Source of the DNA: DATKJS01 sp050015275
GTDB lineage: Bacteria > Acidobacteriota > Aminicenantia > Aminicenantales > Saccharicenantaceae
Direction of reading: 5' to 3'
Length of the DNA stretch: 19,762 nucleotides
Assembly: GCA_050015275.1 (NCBI GenBank)
Contig: JBEKBS010000035.1
Span: 1 to 19,762, forward strand
The first letter of the stretch is position 1, and every line of letters begins with the position of its first letter. Below are positions 1-7,350 of this stretch, in pieces. The translations under genes and the position numbers were made by a program. The notes under the pieces are model-generated. The model was not told the DNA's origin, made no database searches, and worked only from the letters and a program-made list of their open reading frames with translations.

Positions 1-102
1 ATCGACGAGAATTCGGCCAGCCGCTTCGGCCCTCGGCTCGTGGACGTCCTGGACCGGATGGCCCGGGCCCTCCATCCCGAGCGCTTCGGAGGAAGGCCAT
101 GA
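1..102 (+). CDS. ABC transporter periplasmic substrate-binding protein, C-terminal end (partial)
   Basis: An open frame enters from the left edge and ends at TGA 100-102, leaving 33 residues. The tail reads FGPRLVDVLDRMARALHPE, which is the usual last helix of BtuF/FepB/FhuD-type substrate-binding proteins (a G-P-R-L-V-D-x-L motif followed by A-x-x-L-H-P-E). Such proteins capture siderophore-iron, heme or cobalamin in the periplasm and deliver it to a FecCD permease. The stop overlaps the ATG of the permease gene by two bases (ATGA), which is strong support for the pairing. The ligand cannot be told from this fragment. Confidence 0.72.
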   Translation: MDENSASRFGPRLVDVLDRMARALHPERFGGRP

Positions 103-1091
103 GGGCGAAAACGGGACGCCGCCTCCTCCTGGCCGTCCTCATCCTGCTCGCCGTCGCCGGCTTTCTCCTGTCTCTCCTGACCGGTCCCGTCAAGACCTCC
201 GCCGCCGACCTGTGGGACCTCCTCCGGGGCGGGGGGACGGGCGTCCAGGCCACGATCTTCATCGACCTCCGGCTCTCGCGGGCCCTCCTGGCCTTCCTGG
301 TCGGGGCGAGCCTGGCCCTCTCCGGGGCCATCCTCCAGGGATATTTCCAGAACCCCATGGCCGACCCCTTCGTCGTCGGTGTTTCGTCCGGGGCATCGCT
401 CGGCGCGGTCCTGGCCCTTTCGCTGGGTGTCAGCGTCGCTTTCCCCGGCTTCTCCGGGCAGGGACTGATGGCTTTCGCTTCAGGATTGGGGATCGTCTCC
501 TTCGTCTACCTTCTCTCATTGAGGAAGGGCAGCTTCAAGATCGAAACCCTTCTTCTGACCGGGATCGCGGCCGGAGCGCTGGCCTCGTCCCTGACTTCGT
601 TCCTTCTCTTTATGCGGTCGGATTCCTTCGATCAGGCCGTGTTCTGGCTCCTCGGCAGCTTCCAGCTGGCCGATTGGAAGCAGGTCGGGACCGTCGCTCC
701 CTACTTTTTGATCTGCCTGGCCGCTTCTCTCTGGCTGGCCAAGGACATGAACCTCCTGGCCATGGGGGATGAAACGGCCAGGGCCCTGGGCTGTCCGGTC
801 CGCCGGGTGCGGAAGGCCTTCCTCGTCCTGTCCTCGCTCCTGGCCGCGATCTCCGTTTCGGTCAGCGGGATCATCGGCTTCGTCGGCCTCGTCGTGCCCC
901 ATTGGATCAGGCTCCTCATCGGCCCCGACCACCGCCGGCTCTTCCCCTACGCTTCCCTAGCCGGCGGGACGTTCCTCCTCTACTCGGACCTGATCGCCCG
1001 GACGGTCCTCCCGTCGGAGCTTCCGATCGGCGTGATCACGGCGGCCGTCGGCGCTCCGTTCTTCCTCTATCTCCTCCACCAGAAGCGCTGA
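99..1091 (+). CDS. FecCD-family ABC transporter permease (iron-siderophore/cobalamin type)
   Basis: This 330-residue integral membrane protein has about ten hydrophobic segments, the normal length and topology for the BtuC/FecD/FhuB permeases that form the membrane channel of iron-chelate and vitamin B12 importers. Diagnostic stretches include SLALSGAILQGYFQNPMADP near residues 70-90, matching the family's G-x-x-x-Q-x-x-x-x-N-P-L-A-x-P signature. Another is SGIIGFVGLVVPHWIR near residues 256-271, the cytoplasmic loop that contacts the ATPase. The start is fixed by an excellent Shine-Dalgarno sequence (GGAGGAAGG, 88-96) and by the ATGA overlap with the binding-protein gene. No ATP-binding subunit follows, so it must lie upstream of the window or elsewhere. 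Substrate (iron chelate, heme or cobalamin) is undecided. Confidence 0.92.
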   Translation: MRAKTGRRLLLAVLILLAVAGFLLSLLTGPVKTSAADLWDLLRGGGTGVQATIFIDLRLSRALLAFLVGASLALSGAILQGYFQNPMADPFVVGVSSGASLGAVLALSLGVSVAFPGFSGQGLMAFASGLGIVSFVYLLSLRKGSFKIETLLLTGIAAGALASSLTSFLLFMRSDSFDQAVFWLLGSFQLADWKQVGTVAPYFLICLAASLWLAKDMNLLAMGDETARALGCPVRRVRKAFLVLSSLLAAISVSVSGIIGFVGLVVPHWIRLLIGPDHRRLFPYASLAGGTFLLYSDLIARTVLPSELPIGVITAAVGAPFFLYLLHQKR

Positions 1092-1098
1092 TTTGTCA

Positions 1099-1129
1099 TT
1101 GACATTTCCGCGGTTTTGGCTTATTTAAT
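1099..1129 (+). promoter_or_regulatory. Sigma-70-like promoter for the DUF948/YtxH pair
   Basis: A perfect -35 box TTGACA (1099-1104) is followed after 19 bases by TTTAAT (1124-1129, 5 of 6 matches to the -10 consensus). The spacing is 2 bases longer than ideal. The -10 ends only seven bases before the ATG at 1137, so transcription would begin at or next to the start codon. The element separates the transporter genes from the next pair. Confidence 0.5.
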
Positions 1130-1136
1130 AGGTAAG

Positions 1137-1508
1137 ATGCAACTTTCCCTGAGTCAGGTCCTTTTCCTTATTCTGACCATCGCAGCCGTGGTGGCGGTCG
1201 TTTTTTTGGTCCGGTTCCTGATCCAACTTCGCCGGACCGCCCGGGAGGGCGAGAAGACGCTCGCCAAGGCCCAGGAATTGATGGAGGGGTTCAAGGAGAT
1301 CGAGGCCAAGATCAACGCGAGCCTGGACGATGTGGGGCAGGTCCTCCAGACATCGAAGAAGGCTGCCGCCGTCGTCTCCGAGATCGCCGGTTTCGTGACC
1401 GCCAAGGTCATCCGGCCGAGCGCCAAGTATTGGCCCTTCCTGTTCCCTCTGTTCCGTATCGGCTGGCAGCAGCTGAAAAAAAGAAAGGAGAAGAAGCATG
1501 GGGGATAA
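1137..1508 (+). CDS. DUF948-like membrane-anchored coiled-coil protein
   Basis: The product is 123 residues from ATG 1137. An upstream TTG at 1116 would add seven residues but falls between the predicted -35 and -10 boxes, so I prefer the ATG. One hydrophobic segment (about residues 6-25) precedes a basic stretch. A heptad-rich helix follows (about 30-80), with text such as KAQELMEGFKEIEAKINASL resembling the DUF948 family of small membrane-bound coiled-coil proteins. It ends in a Lys-rich tail. The gene overlaps the next by 11 bases, so the two are probably translated together. DUF948 and YtxH proteins often occur side by side and are thought to be envelope or stress associated, but no biochemical role is established. 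Family assignment rests on layout and sequence style. Confidence 0.62.
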   Translation: MQLSLSQVLFLILTIAAVVAVVFLVRFLIQLRRTAREGEKTLAKAQELMEGFKEIEAKINASLDDVGQVLQTSKKAAAVVSEIAGFVTAKVIRPSAKYWPFLFPLFRIGWQQLKKRKEKKHGG

Positions 1509-1824
1509 CAAAGACAACCATTTCTGGGATTCCCTCCTGACATTCATGGCGGGAGCGGCCGCGGGCTTCATCGTCGGCATCCTGTTCGCCCCGGCGAGCG
1601 GCACGGAGACGCGGAAAAAGATCAAGGACCAGGCCGTCAAGACGGGCGCGGCCGCCAAGGACGGGTACGAGAAGGTCGCCAAGGAAGCGGAAAAAGGCAT
1701 GAAAGTCGTCAAGGAAAAGACGACCGAGGGCCTCGAAGCCATAAAGGAATTCATCGAAAAAAAGAAGGAAGAGTACCTGAATAAGCCGGAGGGCTACTCC
1801 GGAGAGGGCGAAGAGGGCAAATAG
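1498..1824 (+). CDS. YtxH domain-containing protein
   Basis: This 108-residue protein has the YtxH arrangement. A short polar N-terminus leads to a glycine/alanine-rich hydrophobic segment (FMAGAAAGFIVGILFAPASG, about residues 16-35). That segment ends in the family hallmark L-F-A-P-x-S-G-x-E-T-R-x-K-I, followed by an amphipathic Lys/Glu-rich helix to the C-terminus. Relatives such as Bacillus YtxH are general-stress proteins of unknown mechanism. The start is supported by GGAGAAG upstream of ATG 1498 and by the overlap with the preceding DUF948-like gene. It probably acts as a membrane-anchored helix facing the cytoplasm or periplasm; orientation is not determined. Confidence 0.85.
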   Translation: MGDNKDNHFWDSLLTFMAGAAAGFIVGILFAPASGTETRKKIKDQAVKTGAAAKDGYEKVAKEAEKGMKVVKEKTTEGLEAIKEFIEKKKEEYLNKPEGYSGEGEEGK

Positions 1825-1938
1825 GCGGCGCCCGGTCCCTCCTCTCTTTTCGAGCCCGTTTCGGGCGTGGATGCCTGTATTTTTCCGCCGGATCGCGCTA
1901 GAATGCTGTTTCCGACCGCCTCGAGAGGTTATGCGCCG

Positions 1939-3267
1939 ATGAGAACCCGAACGACGACCGCTCCCCGCCGGCTCCGGACCCCGCTCCTCGCGCTCGGACT
2001 GCTGGCCGTCCTCCCCCTGATCTTGCCCGCCCTGGACAAAAAAACGGCCCAGCGGATCGATGAAGAGATCGAGAAAAACATCGGGGAGGTCATCAAGATC
2101 CGCCGTTTCATCCACATGAACCCCGAGCTCGGCAACCGGGAGTTCGAGACGTCGCGGCTCGTCAGCTCCAAGCTCGACACCCTCGGCCTCGAGGTCCGGA
2201 CAGGAGTGGCCAAGACCGGCGTCGTGGCCCTCCTTCGCGGCGCGCAGCCCGGCGCGTCGATCGCCCTCCGGGCCGACATGGACGCCCTGCCCATCCAGGA
2301 GATGACCGGCCTCCCCTACAAATCGCTGAACCCGGGGGTCATGCACGCCTGCGGCCACGACGTCCACACCTCTATAGCCCTCGGTACGGCCATGGTCCTC
2401 AGTGCCCTGAAAGACAAGATCAAGGGCACCGTGTCGTTCATCTTCCAGCCCGCCGAGGAGGGCCCGCCACAGGACGAGGAAGGCGGCGCCGACCTCATGA
2501 TCCGGGAGGGGGCCCTGGACAGCCCGCCGGTGAGCGCTATCGTCGGCTTCCATGTCTGGCCGGAGAGCCTCGGCCAGGTCTTCGTGGCTCCCGGTTTCAT
2601 CACCGGGAGCTCCGACGGGTTCCGGATCACGGTCAATGGAAAGGCCGCCCACGGGGCCCGGCCCCATGAGGGAGTGGACGCGATCGTTATCGCCGCCGAG
2701 ATCGTCCAGGCCCTCCAGACGGTCGTCAGCCGGGCCGTCGACCCCACCGACCCCGCCGTCCTGACCGTCGGCACGATCCAGGGCGGGGCCCGCCCCAACA
2801 TCATCGCCGACCGGGTCACTCTCGAAGGGACGGTCCGGACCCTGAGCGAGGCCAACCGGAAAAAGATCCCGCCGCTCATGGAGGCGATCGTCAAGGACGT
2901 CACGGAAATGAACGGCGCGACCTACGAGTTTGAGTACAAACCCCAGCTGCCGTCCGTCTATAATAATCCGGAGCTGACCGCCACGATGGCCCCGATCCTG
3001 GCCAAGCTCCTGGGCAAGGATAACGTTCTCGAATGGAAGCCCCAGCTCATCGCCGAGGACTTTTCGTTCTTTGCCCGGAAGATCCCGGGGTTCTACTTCT
3101 TCCTGGGCGTCAAGAGCCCGGGCCAGCCGAGCGCGGCGCCGCTCCACAGCCCCAATTTCAGCCCGGACGAGCGGAGCATCCCCCTGGGCATCAAGATCCT
3201 GTCTCAACTCCTGCTCGAAGCCCTGGAGGAGCAGAGCTCCCTCGCGACGGGCGTCCCCAAAATTTAG
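1939..3267 (+). CDS. M20 family amidohydrolase with signal peptide
   Basis: The product is a metal-dependent amidohydrolase/carboxypeptidase of the M20D type (hippurate, IAA-amino acid or N-acyl amino acid hydrolases), 442 residues from ATG 1939. In-frame GTG 1867 would add 24 residues. I chose 1939 because GAGAGG (1923-1928) precedes it and because the resulting N-terminus is a clean signal peptide: a basic stretch, then LLALGLLAVLPLILPA. Metal and catalytic motifs are complete: HACGHD (136-141, with the family's bridging Cys138), PAEEG with Glu173/Glu174, GFHVWPE with His205, and a late histidine (His403). The dimerisation-domain motif AHGARPHEGVDA is also present. Most M20D enzymes are cytosolic, so export is notable. 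The substrate is unknown. A TAGAAT box at 1899-1904 may be a -10 element. Confidence 0.9.
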   Translation: MRTRTTTAPRRLRTPLLALGLLAVLPLILPALDKKTAQRIDEEIEKNIGEVIKIRRFIHMNPELGNREFETSRLVSSKLDTLGLEVRTGVAKTGVVALLRGAQPGASIALRADMDALPIQEMTGLPYKSLNPGVMHACGHDVHTSIALGTAMVLSALKDKIKGTVSFIFQPAEEGPPQDEEGGADLMIREGALDSPPVSAIVGFHVWPESLGQVFVAPGFITGSSDGFRITVNGKAAHGARPHEGVDAIVIAAEIVQALQTVVSRAVDPTDPAVLTVGTIQGGARPNIIADRVTLEGTVRTLSEANRKKIPPLMEAIVKDVTEMNGATYEFEYKPQLPSVYNNPELTATMAPILAKLLGKDNVLEWKPQLIAEDFSFFARKIPGFYFFLGVKSPGQPSAAPLHSPNFSPDERSIPLGIKILSQLLLEALEEQSSLATGVPKI

Positions 3268-3341
3268 GCCCGACCCCTTATCCTTTCCTCTTTCTGGCCG
3301 CGGCCCTGGCTAGCGGGATCGCGTCCGGTCCGGCCCTCCCC

Positions 3342-5666
3342 GTGCCTCCGGCCGCCGGACTTGGGGTCGTCCTGGGTTTCCTGGCGGCGGCCTGGACGTT
3401 TTACGGCCTCCGAAAAACCGGCCCGGCCTTCATCTTTGTCCTCCTGGCCCTGGCTTCGTCCGGGGCCGCCCTCTATTCGTTGTCGGACAGGGCCTACGAG
3501 GCCAACGCCCTTCACCGGTATGAATCCGCGGACTACCTGGACGTCTCCGGCTGGCTCCTCGGCTCCCCCGGCCGGGAGCCGGAGAGGGACATTCTCCTCA
3601 TTCGCGTGGAGTCGATCCGGGACAAGGGCGAAGAGCGCGCCGTCCGGGGAAATCTTTCGCTCGCGGTCCCCTTCCAGCCCGGAAGGCGGGACCGGGTCAA
3701 GCTCCGCGCCGGGGACATGGTTTCGGCGTCCGTCCGCTTTTCTTCGGGCGGGGCGTTCAAGAACTTCGGAGGCTTCTCCTACGACCGCTACCTCAAGAGC
3801 CGGAACATCCACCGCCGCGCCTTCACCAAGTCGAGTCTCCTCGTGGCAAGAAGCGGCGGCGGGCGGGGGCAGCCGCTCCTGGCCCCGGTTTCACGGATCA
3901 GGTGCGCTCTCCAGGATAACCTCGAAGCCTCGTTCCCGGACGCCCACGGGACGGACATCTCGCCCGATGGGGCGGTCCTCGAAGCCCTCCTCCTCGGCGA
4001 GGACGGCCGGATGGACGCCGCGACCGTCCTTTCGCTCCAGCAGACGGGCCTTTATCACTTGTTCGCGATCTCCGGCGGCCACATCGCGATCATCACTCTC
4101 CTGCTCTTTTCCTTGTTCCGGCTTGTCCGGATACCGCAGCGGCCTTCCTATCTGGCCCTCATTCTCTTCCTTGTCTTTTACACGCTTCTCGTGGAGGGCA
4201 GCCCGTCGGTGCTCAGGGCAACGGTCATGACCCTGGCCTTCCTCGTCGGGCGTCTGCTCTGGAAAGACGTCCACGTCCTGAACACCATCTCGTTCAGCGC
4301 GTTCGCCCTCCTTCTTTCGAATCCCTTCAACATCTTCGACGCCGGCTTCGAGCTGACCTACGCCGCGACGCTGGCCATCATCCTCTTCGGGCCGCCGCTC
4401 GCCAGACGCCTCCCCCGCCTTCCGCTCAAGACAGGCGAGATGACGGCCCTCTCGCTCTCGGCGTCGCTCGGCGTCCTGCCGATCATCGCCGCCAGCTTCA
4501 ACAGGGTCACCTTCGCCTCGCTCATCCTGAATTACGCGGCCATTCCCCTCGTGGGGCTCATCATGGGCATCGGTTATGCCTTTCTTCCCCTGTCGGCCGC
4601 GCTTTCCTGGACCGCGCCGCCCTTCGTTCTCCTGCTCCGGTTCCTGGTCGGGGTCTTCTCACGACTGTCCCGCCTGCTCGATGGAGTTCCCATCCTGTCC
4701 TACAGGGTCCCGACGCCCCATCCGTGGACCGTGCTCGGCTATTATCTCTGCCTGGGCCTTCTCCTCCTCCGTCCGAGGTTCAAGGGCCAGCGCCTGCTCA
4801 GCGCCGCCTGTTTCTCGCTTTTTGCCGCGGTCCTCGTGACCTATCCCTTTTCGCCATCCTCCAAGGAACTCATGGTCACGATGATCGACGTCGGTCAAGG
4901 GGATTCCATCCTGGTCGAGTTCCCCGGCCGGAAAAGGATGCTCATCGACGGCGGCGGGTTTATCGACAGCGCTTTTGACGTCGGGGACAAGGTCGTTTCC
5001 CCGGTCCTCTGGCGCAAGGGGATCAAGCGGATCGACGTCCTCGTCCTGACCCACCCCCATCCGGACCATCTCAATGGCCTCGTGTCCGTGGCCCGCAATT
5101 TCCGGGTCGGTGAGCTCTGGGAGGCAGTCCCTCCGGCGGAGGATGCCGTCTACACGGAATTCATGAGCGCTCTCCCGGCCTCCGTGCTTCGGCGGAGGGT
5201 GGGCCGTGGATTCCGCCGCGAGGTGGGGGATGCCCTCGTCGAGGTCCTCCATCCCGGCCGGGGCGGCGGTCCCGGTCCCCGGGCAGCGGGCAATGACAGC
5301 TCTCTTGTGCTCCGGCTCTCTTATGGGCGGACGGCCTTCCTCCTCTCCGGGGACATCGAGGCCGCCGCTGAGAGCGAGATCCTCGGAGCGGGGGGAGACA
5401 TCCGGAGCACGGTCCTCAAATCCCCGCATCACGGGAGCGGGTCTTCGAGCTCCCTCCCCTTCCTGCAGAGGGTGCGTCCGGACGACGTCCTCATTTCCGT
5501 CGGCGAAGGCAACCGGTACGGTTTCCCGGCCCCCCCGGTCCTCGAGCGATACCGGAGCCTGGCCGTCACGGTCTACCGGACGGACCTCCACGGGGCCATC
5601 GAATGCTCGACGGACGGAACGAGGATCCGCTTCCGGACCGCCTCGGGGCTTTCCACCTGGCATTGA
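3342..5666 (+). CDS. comEC: ComEC/Rec2 family DNA internalization protein
   Basis: ComEC forms the inner-membrane channel that takes up single-stranded DNA during natural transformation. The reading frame carries N-terminal hydrophobic segments and a soluble DUF4131-like domain. A multi-helix Competence domain follows, with the signature LFAISGGHIAIITLLLF. The metallo-beta-lactamase-like C-terminal domain contains DVGQGDSILVEF, LIDGGG, THPHPDH (His571, His573, Asp575, His576), LLSGDIE and LKSPHHGSGSS. All expected parts are intact. The start is uncertain: GTG 3342 (774 residues) is the first ATG/GTG/TTG after the upstream stop, yet about 25 preceding codons in the same frame look like the usual first membrane helix. 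A CTG at 3294 or 3306, or coupled initiation at the upstream stop, is possible. I see no good Shine-Dalgarno sequence. Confidence 0.9.
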   Translation: MPPAAGLGVVLGFLAAAWTFYGLRKTGPAFIFVLLALASSGAALYSLSDRAYEANALHRYESADYLDVSGWLLGSPGREPERDILLIRVESIRDKGEERAVRGNLSLAVPFQPGRRDRVKLRAGDMVSASVRFSSGGAFKNFGGFSYDRYLKSRNIHRRAFTKSSLLVARSGGGRGQPLLAPVSRIRCALQDNLEASFPDAHGTDISPDGAVLEALLLGEDGRMDAATVLSLQQTGLYHLFAISGGHIAIITLLLFSLFRLVRIPQRPSYLALILFLVFYTLLVEGSPSVLRATVMTLAFLVGRLLWKDVHVLNTISFSAFALLLSNPFNIFDAGFELTYAATLAIILFGPPLARRLPRLPLKTGEMTALSLSASLGVLPIIAASFNRVTFASLILNYAAIPLVGLIMGIGYAFLPLSAALSWTAPPFVLLLRFLVGVFSRLSRLLDGVPILSYRVPTPHPWTVLGYYLCLGLLLLRPRFKGQRLLSAACFSLFAAVLVTYPFSPSSKELMVTMIDVGQGDSILVEFPGRKRMLIDGGGFIDSAFDVGDKVVSPVLWRKGIKRIDVLVLTHPHPDHLNGLVSVARNFRVGELWEAVPPAEDAVYTEFMSALPASVLRRRVGRGFRREVGDALVEVLHPGRGGGPGPRAAGNDSSLVLRLSYGRTAFLLSGDIEAAAESEILGAGGDIRSTVLKSPHHGSGSSSSLPFLQRVRPDDVLISVGEGNRYGFPAPPVLERYRSLAVTVYRTDLHGAIECSTDGTRIRFRTASGLSTWH

Positions 5667-5691
5667 CACGAACGACTAAATTGATGATAAT
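5663..5691 (+). promoter_or_regulatory. Sigma-70-like promoter upstream of the secreted coiled-coil protein
   Basis: A perfect TTGACA (5663-5668) begins within the last codons of comEC. Exactly 17 bases separate it from GATAAT (5686-5691, 5 of 6 matches). Predicted transcription starts near 5698, leaving a leader of about 12 bases that holds AAAAGG (5702-5707) before ATG 5710. This is the best-formed promoter in the window. Confidence 0.68.
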
Positions 5692-5709
5692 AAAGTTACC
5701 GAAAAGGTC

Positions 5710-6336
5710 ATGTCGAACAAAAAAGGCCTGGTATCTGTCGTTCTTTCCGTGCTGGTCGTGTCCTTTCTCTCGGCCCAGAGCGTGACCGACCTCTCCAAGA
5801 AGGAAAAGGCGCGACGGGCGGGAGTCAAGGGCAAGCCGGCCGCCGTGATCACCAACGCCGACCTGGCAAAGATGAAAAAGAAGCCGGCCGTGGAGGTCGC
5901 GGAGCCGGACAAGGCCAAAGCGGAGGCCGAAACCCAGGCCGCGGGCGAAACGGCCGCTCCGTCCGGTCGGGAAGCGGCGGCCCCGCCGCAGGCTGGCCAG
6001 GCCTCCCCCGAACAGAAGCCCGGACAGCAAACACCGCCAGCCGACCAGTCGGTCATGGCCGAGAAGGACTTCAGGGCCAGGCTCAGCGAGCTCGCGACGA
6101 AAGCCCAGCAGGCCCAGGAGATGATCGATCTCCTGACCTTGAAGATGAATTCGCTCTGGCAGGAGTTTTACAACCTGGGCGACGTCAAGTCCAGGGACTA
6201 CACCCAGTTCCAGATCAGCGAGACGTATGACAAGCTGACCAAGGCCGAAGCCGATGCCGTCCGGGCCACCAAAGACCTGGACGATTTCCTGGCGACGGCG
6301 AAGCGAGAGGGCGTCCCGTCGATCTGGATCAAATGA
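5710..6336 (+). CDS. Secreted Ala/Pro-rich protein with C-terminal coiled coil, function unknown
   Basis: The 208-residue product starts with a Sec signal peptide (MSNKKGLVSVVLSVLVVSFL, likely cut after Ser-Ala). A short basic block follows: KKEKARRAGVKG then AAVITNADLAKMKKKPA (about residues 30-60). I have the impression that this E-K-x-R-R ... V-I-T-N-x-D-L motif recurs in exported proteins of Acidobacteriota-like genomes, but I cannot verify that here. Residues of about 60-115 form a low-complexity Ala/Glu/Pro/Gln linker. The rest is a charged amphipathic helix ending in SIWIK. It probably works in the periplasm or at the envelope as a tethered coiled coil. It has its own promoter and faces the convergent gene ending at 6349 with a 12-base gap. 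No enzyme motif is visible. Confidence 0.75.
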   Translation: MSNKKGLVSVVLSVLVVSFLSAQSVTDLSKKEKARRAGVKGKPAAVITNADLAKMKKKPAVEVAEPDKAKAEAETQAAGETAAPSGREAAAPPQAGQASPEQKPGQQTPPADQSVMAEKDFRARLSELATKAQQAQEMIDLLTLKMNSLWQEFYNLGDVKSRDYTQFQISETYDKLTKAEADAVRATKDLDDFLATAKREGVPSIWIK

Positions 6337-6348
6337 CGCCCCCCTGTC

Positions 6349-7209
6349 TTATCTGAAATAAAGCAGCGATATCCGGACGCCGAGCTCCCTCTGGTCGTTG
6401 GAACCGGGCGTCACCCTCGCCGGGACAAAGGTTTTGTCGACCCCGATCACAAGCTCGAAATCATCTTTATCGCCGAGCCATTCCTTCCTGACAGTGAAGT
6501 GCCGCTCGAACTCCCCGGTCCCCGGGGCGAACTCGTCCAACGGTTTGCCGTCGATACTGACGGTGACCTTCTGACCGGCGTCGGCGAGGCCGGCCCTGCC
6601 GCGAAGGACGAGCAGGGCGTCGCGCCCCGGGTTGTCGATGGCCACACGGGCCTCCTTCGACGTCCACCGCCACGACCGGCCGGGGTCTTGGGGGTCGGTC
6701 TCCTGGGCGTACCAGCCGCTCAAATAGACGAGGACCGGGGAATCCGCCGATGGGACGACCCGGACTGTCTTGCGGAAGAGGACGAGCCCGGGGTCTCCCG
6801 TCTTGTCCGATGCCGAGGCGAGCCCGACCGTGAGCCCGAGCTTCTCCGCCCCCCGGAATCCGGGGTCGAACTCGTCGATGAAGGCGGGGATATAGATCCG
6901 CCGGGTGAAGGTGTATTCCTTGTTCGGTTCCCACTTGGAGGTCGGGACCGGCGGCTCGTATTCGTCCCGGATGAGGAGCCGGCCGCGATAAACGAAACGG
7001 GAAATGATCCTGTCATCCTCGGTGATCGGCGCGAGCGATGAGTCCGTCCGGATACGATAGGTCACGTCCGTGAAAAGGTTGTCGGTCAGGACGCGGACGG
7101 AAAAGGCGACGGTGAGATCCATCCCCCGGACGCCGAACTGCTCCCGGCAAGGCCATGACAGGAGAGTGGCGATGGCGATGAGAATGGCCAGGGCCCGCAG
7201 CTTGGTCAT
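6349..7209 (-). CDS. Exported beta-rich protein of unknown function
   Basis: The 286-residue product has an N-terminal signal sequence (LRALAILIAIATLLSWP); the Cys following it does not sit in a proper lipobox. The mature protein looks all-beta. An N-terminal domain of about residues 30-160 contains ANK-free strands such as VTYRIRTDS. The C-terminal domain reads GWYAQE, then SWRWTSKEARVAIDNPG, VTVSIDGKPLDEF, FVPARV and DQRELGVRISLLYF. A similar series (G-W-Y-x-x-E, W-x-W-T, a beta-sandwich core, F-V-P and R-E-L-G-V/I) occurs at the ends of some envelope glycosylation membrane proteins and suggests a jelly-roll, carbohydrate-related fold. That link is my inference. The gene is divergent from rph and has its own promoter. 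Confidence 0.72.
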   Translation of the reverse strand: MTKLRALAILIAIATLLSWPCREQFGVRGMDLTVAFSVRVLTDNLFTDVTYRIRTDSSLAPITEDDRIISRFVYRGRLLIRDEYEPPVPTSKWEPNKEYTFTRRIYIPAFIDEFDPGFRGAEKLGLTVGLASASDKTGDPGLVLFRKTVRVVPSADSPVLVYLSGWYAQETDPQDPGRSWRWTSKEARVAIDNPGRDALLVLRGRAGLADAGQKVTVSIDGKPLDEFAPGTGEFERHFTVRKEWLGDKDDFELVIGVDKTFVPARVTPGSNDQRELGVRISLLYFR

Positions 7210-7254
7210 GAGACGATGGACGGTCCTTTAAGCGAAGATCCTCATAAAGCGGTT

Positions 7255-7283
7255 ATTATAAACATTTTCCCGGGGGGAGTAAA
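7255..7283 (-). promoter_or_regulatory. Sigma-70-like promoter for the 6349-7209 gene
   Basis: Reading the minus strand, TTTACT (7283-7278, 4 of 6 matches) is followed after 17 bases by a perfect TATAAT (7260-7255). Predicted transcription starts near 7248, giving a leader of about 40 bases before ATG 7209. It lies back to back with the rph promoter, about 20 bases away. Confidence 0.6.
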
Positions 7284-7304
7284 GCGGGCCGGGACGTTGG
7301 AGGG

Positions 7305-7333
7305 TTGAAAATCGCCCCGACATGCACTAAGAT
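7305..7333 (+). promoter_or_regulatory. Sigma-70-like promoter for rph
   Basis: TTGAAA (7305-7310, 5 of 6 matches) and TAAGAT (7328-7333, 4 of 6) are separated by the ideal 17 bases. Transcription would start near 7340, leaving about 11 bases before ATG 7351 with no recognisable Shine-Dalgarno sequence. Confidence 0.52.
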
Positions 7334-7350
7334 AAGCGCGGTCAAAGCCC

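Noticed and set aside
1854..1866. Small hairpin (GCCCG-TTT-CGGGC) after the YtxH gene considered as a terminator
   Set aside because: Only a five-base stem and no T-run follows it, so it does not meet the pattern of an intrinsic terminator.
1408..3207. 599-codon minus-strand open frame across the YtxH and amidohydrolase genes
   Set aside because: It mirrors strongly supported plus-strand genes, its composition (Asp/Gly/Arg-rich, no domains) is typical of antisense frames in GC-rich DNA, and it has no start signals.
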